Source: Eimeria necatrix
Taxonomy: Eukaryota > Apicomplexa > Conoidasida > Eucoccidiorida > Eimeriidae
Assembly: GCF_000499385.1 (NCBI RefSeq)
Contig: NW_013654754.1
Location: 1 to 14,457, forward strand
Direction: 5' to 3'
DNA: 14,457 nt
The position numbers and the translations under genes were made by a program. The notes under the pieces are model-generated. The model worked only from the letters and a program-made list of their open reading frames with translations. It made no database searches and was not told the origin of the DNA. This document shows, in pieces, positions 8,754 to 14,457 of this stretch (the first letter of the stretch is position 1; each line of letters begins with the position of its first letter).

Positions 8754-9065
8754 TTAAAACGCCTTCTTCGAAGCACGTTGAAAGACACCTTCATTTATCT
8801 CTCTGGCGCCTATAATTTCGTGAAAACCATCGACAAATCTTACTACTGAACATTGATACATAACTGCTACGCGAAGAAAACACCTAAAAAACGTGTTATT
8901 GGGCATTGGACGTAGTGTATTTTGTTGGGTGACAAAAAGTAAGCTCATGCCACGAAGTTTATTTTTCTCTGCGAAATTTGGACCCACTGCCTTTTCGCTC
9001 GCCACAGCCAACCTCTTGTTGCAAAGCATCGAGTAAGAAAAAATAGGACAGAAAATTTTCGACAT
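8754..9065 (-). CDS. ATG-initiated ORF of 103 codons, unknown protein
   Basis: The frame starts at a true ATG (9063-9065) and ends at TAA (8754-8756). The translation begins with a short hydrophobic stretch after MSK, then has a Lys/Asn-rich segment and a C-terminal part FVDGFHEIIGAREINEGVFQ. No signal peptide is convincing and no family is recognised. A second minus frame overlaps its N-terminal end (8959-9150). At 103 codons it is within the chance range, so it is listed only as a candidate. Confidence 0.18.
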   Translation of the reverse strand: MSKIFCPIFSYSMLCNKRLAVASEKAVGPNFAEKNKLRGMSLLFVTQQNTLRPMPNNTFFRCFLRVAVMYQCSVVRFVDGFHEIIGAREINEGVFQRASKKAF

Positions 9066-10349
9066 CCAGGAAGAACAAGTGCACTTTGCAGTTAATATTT
9101 CTATATTCTTGCAGAGAAACCAGCAAAGCCTGTTCGTCGAGCTTAGGCATCCACAGCTGGCATAAGCATACAGTTAATCACAGCAAACCCCGCTTCCCCA
9201 GGAATGTTAGTGCTCAATCACGGCGAAACATTACTGTTCATCGCTGCTGTGAATCAACTGCGCCCACATGCTGAGTGTTGCGGAATTTCCGTGTGACAAT
9301 TGCATAATATCTCACTGCTTGCGAGTAAGCGCATACATACAAGACTTCTGTGAGGGCCTTTTTTCCAGCGGAAATTGAGTAAAAGACAATAATATTTACA
9401 TGCCTTTTGTATTTTGTGCCGTCGTTATGACCTACAGATGAGTTCCCAAAGAAGCAAGGTTGCATTTTAGGGAAAATGTGACTGCTTACTCCGCAGCATA
9501 GTCACCCATATCCTCTTGCATGACAACTAGCCTGCTGGGACACTTTGCAGCCGTTTCAGCTTACAACCTGCAATCATCAGCAACGAATTGTAGGCCAGGG
9601 TCGTCATGTCTACAAAGCGCGACACAGCATGCGGCTTCTGCATATTACTAGTTAACTCACTGTCTTTGATAAACGCAGGTGAATACAAGACAACAATTTT
9701 GCAATGATTGCACTGTGCCAAAATATCGTTGTGGTACGTTAATTTTGCAGGAAATTTCCGATGACGCTACTTCTGCTGCATGCTTTTAATTCTTAGTGAT
9801 TCTCTTTGTTCTCCCAAACATCCGTTGCATAGGTCGCAGTATATTTTGTAGATAATGTTTCTCGACCGCATTTCGTAGAATCTATTATTTTTCTTTACGT
9901 GTAAATGGCTTTGAAATTCGTTGGCCTACAGGTTGGGACTACATTTGACACATGAGCCCGTCTTCTTCACGCTGAGATCACGAGCACTGCATTTGCCGCA
10001 CCTCCTAGCATTTCTCAACTCCAACGGCGGATGGCCAAATCCACATCGGCGCTGCATGCAAACTCCTGTAAGCATTCTTTCATGAGAAGGCTTTCTACGG
10101 TTAAAAGGCGGTGGACTAAGCTCGCGCCTGTGTGAAGACCCGAAAACTGATACAAACAAGGAACGCACCCACTATATTTCCATTATTTCATGATATTTTA
10201 TGCCTACAACTTTGCAGTTACCTGGGCCGTTTTCACATAAGAGTGCGTACTGAAAGCCAAGCGACGTCTACATAATGCAAAGGCGCAGCTCCCTTTTCCG
10301 CCGCCAGAAGCTCTAGCAGTGCAAAGAACCAATGTACGAGTAGCAATGA
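9066..10349. other. No supported gene
   Basis: Scattered frames of 62-80 codons on both strands, none of them protein-like enough to call. TGCATGC occurs at 9777-9783 and 10053-10059. No tandem repeats, hairpins with long stems or RNA genes were seen. Confidence 0.5.
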
Positions 10350-10715
10350 TTGACAGGATCCTCGCTAATTTTTCGAGTTAACGCTTACAACCTGTTTTGC
10401 GGTATTAAAGAACATTGTTCTCTTCCATTATCGTCATACGTGACGTCACGAGTCTCATGGAAAAAGACATTTTCCCCGAATTTATTACTGCAGAAAAGGA
10501 ATATACTCCTTTGTCCTTCGGTCAAAGCTGCTGTGAATAATTTTGATTGCAATAGAAACACTTCAAGTGCCATTCTCCAGATAATGCTCACCACCTTCGT
10601 AGAAAAGGTAAAAAGCACGCGGTGCGATCAGAGTTCTTCACGTAACAGTGTGACTAGTGTAATTGGAAGCGAATTCGTGCACAGTACTTTCCTTCGATGT
10701 GAGTTCAACTTCTAG
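10350..10715 (+). CDS. Open frame of 121 codons, doubtful
   Basis: The frame begins at a TTG directly after an in-frame TGA (10347-10349) and ends at TAG. The translation is Ser/Asn/Lys-rich, with a patch of Leu near the middle, and has no recognisable domain. The first in-frame ATG comes only about 80 codons in. A 77-codon minus frame overlaps it. The length is near the expected chance maximum for this window, so coding status is unproven. A CRE-like palindrome lies inside it. Confidence 0.15.
   Translation: MTGSSLIFRVNAYNLFCGIKEHCSLPLSSYVTSRVSWKKTFSPNLLLQKRNILLCPSVKAAVNNFDCNRNTSSAILQIMLTTFVEKVKSTRCDQSSSRNSVTSVIGSEFVHSTFLRCEFNF
10439..10450. promoter_or_regulatory. CRE-like 12-base palindrome
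   Basis: CGTGACGTCACG is a perfect palindrome containing the full cAMP-response element TGACGTCA, which bZIP factors of the CREB/ATF type bind in many eukaryotes. It lies in a doubtful open frame and no transcription start is visible nearby, so a function is conjecture. Confidence 0.2.
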
Positions 10716-12726
10716 CTGAGCCACAAAAATGATGTAGCGCATTGCAGATTCAACACTGAAGTTTCTTTGCAGTTTCAGTAGTGTTTACGTAGCCCGCACA
10801 AACATGCGGCGAAATGATCACGCTTGGGGAAGCGTTCGAAGTCGAAGGAATATCAGAGCTTAAAATTGCTCGCTACAGCCAAAGATGAGTATACAGTTGC
10901 AAAAGGCGCATGATGCACATGTTGTCACCAGTAATGATGAAAGCGTTCAGCAGATTCTGTCTCTCATGTTGCTTCTCTTCTAAAAGATGACAAGACAAGC
11001 AATGGCTCCGTTTTGATCAAAATCACGCAAAAGTGTTCCGTTTCGCTCACAGAAACCTTGTCCTTGCATGGAAAGGTTCTCCTGTGTTGCTTCAAAGCAA
11101 GCGAAAGTCGAGAATACGTGCATTAAACAAATTTTAGCAAAGGAAGGCGGAAGTCGCCTACAAATTATGGATTCACGGAAAGAGCAGGCGCCACGGCAAG
11201 GTGCTGTTGCCGCGTGGTCGTGCTCTGAAGTATCAGCAATCTTGGCCATACGCTTTGTTTGTAGTCAACGCTCGGATACCTCCGCAGAACACAGGACAAG
11301 TAACTTTATTTCGCACTACCCCTTAGTCTTTGCAATCGCAAACGCTTGATATGAATTAGCTGCAATCGACTGAAAAAGACTTATTGCATTTACAGTGTCA
11401 CAACGGCGTGCCAATAAACACTTACAAAGAGTAATTATGGAGGCCAGTATATGAATCGATATGTGGGCATATGAGCTTCACTAGATTCATAAATATCACT
11501 GTACTGCAAACAGCACCTAAAATGGTCAGAAAAAGCTCCATACCGTCGAATTACGTTTAAAAGTCAGCCATTGCACACGCAGTCCTCTTTGTCCAGATGA
11601 CGGGGAAAAACAGCAGTTTGGTGCAAAAGGTGCATTGTTGTTTTCGGCGCCTTCCAGGCAAGCAGATGCGCTCAGTTGCAGTTTGGCATGTGCTGGCGCT
11701 ACAGCTGTTAGACGAATCTCGAACAAAAATTATTCTAAACTCTTAGTGCGGACGAGTGTCTCTGTTCCATTGTTTGATAAGGCACTGGACGTTACACCAC
11801 GTATGAAAGGCCCGTAAGCAAAACGTGTTCTTGAGCTATTGCTTACAAATGACTCCTTGAAGCGACAGAAACGTACGCGAGCACAACTGCTGGATTTTCA
11901 AAGGCAAACAATACAGTTGCGTGCTAGAAGACTCTTGCTTGCCTGGAAAAAGTCTCGCAAAGAACGACCAGTGAAATGAATGAAGGTTAGCGCGACAGCA
12001 GCATTAGTGCTTGGTTCTAGATTTATTTCTCCGCACGCGTTCTGTGGTTCATTTCACTGTGGCCCAATGTGCATCTAAAGGCTACATGCATCCCCAAGGG
12101 GTTTTGCATAGACAAAAGCACTCATTGATGTATAGGACCAAATGATTATATTATGAAAAGTGAAAGTCTTTTAGCTTCCGCGCAGGCACCTCAACGAGAA
12201 ATTAGAGGGATCACGATTTTTTGAAAAAGCTGATGATCGCAATATTGAGCTACTATAGTGATTTGCGTAGCGACAGGGTCAACGCACAGACGACGAAAAA
12301 TTTCCCGCACATGCAAGCAGCACTTTCCCATTTGTGTACACATAGTAATTCGCTAACTCCAGGCGCATGCAAAATTCTCCTGTGACTCAAAACCATGATG
12401 AAAGGTGTCTAACAATCGGTGTAACTGCCAGATGAGGTGGACAAGGCCGCTCGTGAATCCCATGGTACAATTCACGAAGGCAGACGCTCTGCAAGATCTC
12501 CATTCAGCCGGACATGCACGAAGCCACGTACGTTCTGCGCAGTAAACTACGTAGTGCAAAGTACGCTATGACTGCATAAAACATTTTACCGATGGTATGC
12601 AAACAATGATGCAGAGAAAATCTGACCAGACTACAAACGTTAATACTAGGCGCAGATATTTTCAGAGACTACTCTGAATAATTTCTGGAATTCTGAACGC
12701 GCTACCTTGTGCTAACGACTCTGCAG
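10716..12726. other. No supported gene; possible 3' splice site at its right edge
   Basis: Frames of 60-93 codons overlap on opposite strands (11068-11349 plus and 10980-11249 minus are the longest pair), and none is recognised. At the right edge GCTAAC (12711-12716) is followed by GACTCTGCAG with its AG at 12725-12726, a fair branch-point plus acceptor arrangement. It leads into the protein-like segment that follows. No repeats were noticed. Confidence 0.35.
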
Positions 12727-12842
12727 GATAAACATCATCAAACAGACACTAACGTGATGGCGAAAAGCCGGAAGTATGCACCAATTCGCACGGACGATCG
12801 CGGCTTATCACAACAAAAATAGCATCCACTACGAGACCATTA

Positions 12843-13181
12843 ATGCACTTCAAACTATGTTTGAGCACGAACCGAGCTACAAATATGTTAGCTTGCAACT
12901 ATTCGTTTGGTAACATGAGACAGCTGGATCCCCAAATGCGATGCCAAACGAAGTGCTCTGGATGGACTCAGTCTCAGCAGCAGAGAGGGCAGTTGCCCCC
13001 TGCAGTAGGCGAACGCTTGTTTGAGCGCGACGTGGATATGCACGAGGTTTCATCGATGCAGTCGCCAGGCAAAGAGTCACCCATGATTCAACTAGACTGC
13101 CAGCGCGTCGCGCTCAATCTTCAGAGGCTTGGTATAGAGGGTTTGCGCCTCTCACCAACGCTGCGTCTTCAAGAAGTGTAA
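12843..13181 (+). CDS. ORF spanning repeat copy 1, unknown protein
   Basis: The frame is open from 12753, with the first ATG at 12843, and reaches TAA at 13179-13181. Most of it lies in the duplicated block. The translation has a Gln-rich patch (SGWTQSQQQRGQLPPAVGER), then a mixed hydrophilic part and a Leu-rich end. Past the TAA the same phase stays open for another 91 codons (to 13454), so 234 codons contain one stop. No domain is recognised. A second plus phase and a minus frame (12877-13080) are also fairly open here, so the choice of frame is uncertain. Confidence 0.25.
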   Translation: MHFKLCLSTNRATNMLACNYSFGNMRQLDPQMRCQTKCSGWTQSQQQRGQLPPAVGERLFERDVDMHEVSSMQSPGKESPMIQLDCQRVALNLQRLGIEGLRLSPTLRLQEV

Positions 13182-13254
13182 TCTTGCTGTAGGTCTCAGC
13201 AGGCAGTCCGCTTTTACCGTTTCCTGTCGTCAAATCTCTCAGAAACAGGGTCTT
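12926..13254. repeat. 329-base direct repeat, copy 1
   Basis: This block matches 14129-14457 at 327 of 329 positions without gaps, an offset of exactly 1,203 bases. The differences are T at 12942 (A at 14145) and A at 13191 (T at 14394). Similarity starts abruptly at GGATCC; the base before it differs. The true right end is unknown because copy 2 is cut by the window edge. No terminal inverted repeats or target-site duplication were seen at the left boundary. Confidence 0.97.
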
Positions 13255-13454
13255 CAACGCACACGCCAGGAATGCCAATAGCGACGCAACGCCACAGGCA
13301 CACCGTTCATTCTAGTGCTGCCTTTCATGCAGCACCCACCACTCTCCATGACATTTCGCATCTTGCGCAGCCCTCAGCGCCTACCTCTTCTCAGAGCGCA
13401 GACGTTAAACAACGCCCTAAGGTTCTCACGTTGGTCCTCAAACATCGCCGCTAA
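13182..13454 (+). other. Open continuation after an in-frame TAA
   Basis: Directly after the TAA at 13179-13181 the same phase remains open for 90 codons to the TAA at 13452-13454, with one ATG at 13272. The translation is Ser, Thr, Ala, Pro, His and Gln rich, a low-complexity flavour typical of disordered protein. It could be the far side of a nonsense mutation, a separate exon, or chance. Confidence 0.2.
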
Positions 13455-13687
13455 ACATCCCTAAGACATACTCTCTGCTCGCCACAATTAATAGCGAACA
13501 CGCAAAAAGAAACAATCCGGTTCAGATCATCGCACGAACCAGCGCGGGAATGCTCGACAATTTCGATACGATGCAAGCTCTCGCCGATTATCATGAAAGT
13601 AGCACAGTTGTTCCAGGCAGCAGGAGTGCAACAGAGCTGCAGCAAAACGGTGACTTCATTCGAGACACGGAAAGCAGTCTTCCTTAA
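13421..13687 (+). other. Protein-like open segment of 88 codons
   Basis: Open from after TAA (13418-13420) to TAA at 13685-13687, with in-frame ATGs at 13550 and 13571. The translation is balanced and hydrophilic. It includes TYSLLATINSEHAKRN, then MLDNFDTMQALADYHESS, and ends acidic (GDFIRDTESSLP). It follows on from the preceding phase by a shift of one base back or two forward. A minus frame (13451-13762) is open over the same bases but gives a Cys-rich translation. No family is recognised. Confidence 0.25.
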
Positions 13688-13926
13688 CACCTGTGTACAC
13701 CATCGCCTTAGGCGAAACATTTGGCAGTTCTGACAATGCCTGAAAAGCTTTACAGCAGGCACAAAACTTGAGGCCGCCTGTCGAAACGGAAGTGTATCGG
13801 CCGTACCCCATTGATTGCGTCCGAATGGCTGTTTTCACCTACGCTGCAGTTGCTTTCCAGGAGACTCAACGTATGCTTCCACCACGCCAGCAACAACAGG
13901 TCCCATACTTTTCGCGCAATCATTGA
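13654..13926 (+). other. Protein-like open segment with one TGA
   Basis: This phase is open from 13654, crosses a single TGA at 13741-13743 and continues 60 codons to TGA at 13924-13926. The translation after the first TGA includes PPVETEVYRPYPIDCVRMAV and a Gln run (PPRQQQQVPYF). It takes over where the segment ending at 13687 stops, and both read SSL at the junction. A minus frame (13750-14085) overlaps. It is a candidate coding remnant with unknown function. Confidence 0.22.
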
Positions 13927-14108
13927 AAATGAAACGGCTAGAGAATAATCACTGAAATGCAGTAGCTCCAGAGCAAACAAGCACGTCATCTCCAGGCACC
14001 AAAAAGTAGCTCCATTCTGAGGGCGTCTGTTGTGGCACTGAGCACACCGCAAATGAGCGCTTGTTCGCATCCTCCTCTCCAGCAAACGTCAATGCATGAA
14101 GAGCGACA

Positions 14109-14384
14109 ATGTCGTGGTCCAGTCACCAGGATCCCCAAATGCGAAGCCAAACGAAGTGCTCTGGATGGACTCAGTCTCAGCAGCAGAGAGGGCAGTTGCC
14201 CCCTGCAGTAGGCGAACGCTTGTTTGAGCGCGACGTGGATATGCACGAGGTTTCATCGATGCAGTCGCCAGGCAAAGAGTCACCCATGATTCAACTAGAC
14301 TGCCAGCGCGTCGCGCTCAATCTTCAGAGGCTTGGTATAGAGGGTTTGCGCCTCTCACCAACGCTGCGTCTTCAAGAAGTGTAA
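14109..14384 (+). CDS. ORF spanning repeat copy 2, unknown protein
   Basis: This frame runs from an ATG (14109-14111) outside the repeat into copy 2 and ends at the same TAA as copy 1, so 85 C-terminal residues are shared with one Cys/Ser change. Its N-terminus (MSWSSHQ) differs from that of copy 1 because the upstream sequence is unrelated. In another plus phase copy 2 reads TTG where copy 1 has TAG, so that phase is less broken here. No function is assigned. Confidence 0.22.
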   Translation: MSWSSHQDPQMRSQTKCSGWTQSQQQRGQLPPAVGERLFERDVDMHEVSSMQSPGKESPMIQLDCQRVALNLQRLGIEGLRLSPTLRLQEV

Positions 14385-14457
14385 TCTTGCTGTTGGTCTC
14401 AGCAGGCAGTCCGCTTTTACCGTTTCCTGTCGTCAAATCTCTCAGAAACAGGGTCTT
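14129..14457. repeat. 329-base direct repeat, copy 2, cut by the window edge
   Basis: This is the partner of 12926-13254, with two substitutions in 329 bases. It continues to the last base of the window, so the real length is at least 329. If the full 1,203-base interval is the unit, this is the start of a second or later tandem unit. If not, it belongs to a dispersed family with a left end at GGATCC. The spacing is a multiple of three. Confidence 0.97.

Larger units (their letters stand above)
12727..13926 (+). pseudogene. Interrupted protein-like segment, possible decayed or multi-exon gene
   Basis: Across this 1.2 kb the plus strand shows protein-like translation in successive phases: 12727-12822, then 12753-13454, then 13421-13687, then 13654-13926. 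Each is broken from the next by a single stop or a shift of one or two bases. At about 13676-13690 two phases both read SSL at the handover, as after a one-base indel. GC is higher here than to the left. I infer either an old coding sequence broken by indels and stops, or several short exons. Minus-strand frames of 67-111 codons overlap, so orientation is not certain. No protein family is recognised. Confidence 0.25.

Noticed and set aside
14089..14283. Minus-strand ORF over repeat copy 2, with a partner at 12877-13080
   Set aside because: It is antisense to the equally open plus frames, and its recurrence follows only from the DNA repeat, so it is not counted as separate evidence of a gene.

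Overview
The window reads as nuclear DNA of a eukaryote, mostly without recognisable genes. No bacterial or viral gene layout is visible. There are no long ORFs in series, no ribosome-binding sites and no operon-like spacing, and I found no tRNA, rRNA, CRISPR or insertion-sequence structure. By eye GC is about 43-45% over most of the window and nearer 50% in the last 1.7 kb. The longest open run in any frame is about 190 codons and most are under 125, about what chance gives in 14.5 kb read in six frames. I recognise no protein family. Several short frames look protein-like and some lie next to splice-like sites, so an intron-rich organism with short exons (for example a coccidian protist or an arthropod) would fit. 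The sequence alone does not settle the taxon.

Layout. 1-2564: no supported gene, only weak overlapping frames. 2565-2728: a compact double minisatellite (two 60-base units followed directly by two 23-base units). 3025-4032: frames open on both strands, including a protein-like plus-strand frame at 3769-4032, followed by an imperfect 48-base-spaced duplication. 5081-5379: a two-copy tandem duplication with a 150-base period. 5877-6256: a minus-strand interval with protein-like frames and a GTAAGT donor-like site. 6320-6355: a strong hairpin. 7852-7963: a 56-base, two-copy tandem duplication. 8754-9065: an ATG-initiated minus-strand ORF of unknown worth. 9066-12726: essentially featureless apart from one open frame and a CRE-like palindrome.

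12727 to the end is the most informative part. GC rises and stop codons thin out. A 329-base block (12926-13254) recurs 1,203 bases downstream (14129-14457) with only two differences, and the second copy runs off the window. Plus-strand frames across this part look protein-like, but they are broken by single stop codons and frame changes. That suggests a decayed or multi-exon coding sequence duplicated in tandem, or a member of a dispersed repeat family.

A recurring theme is local two-copy tandem duplication at many scales (23, 48, 56, 60, 150 and 1,203 bases), with divergence from under 1% to over 20%. No gene set that works together can be reconstructed, and function is not assigned to any reading frame.
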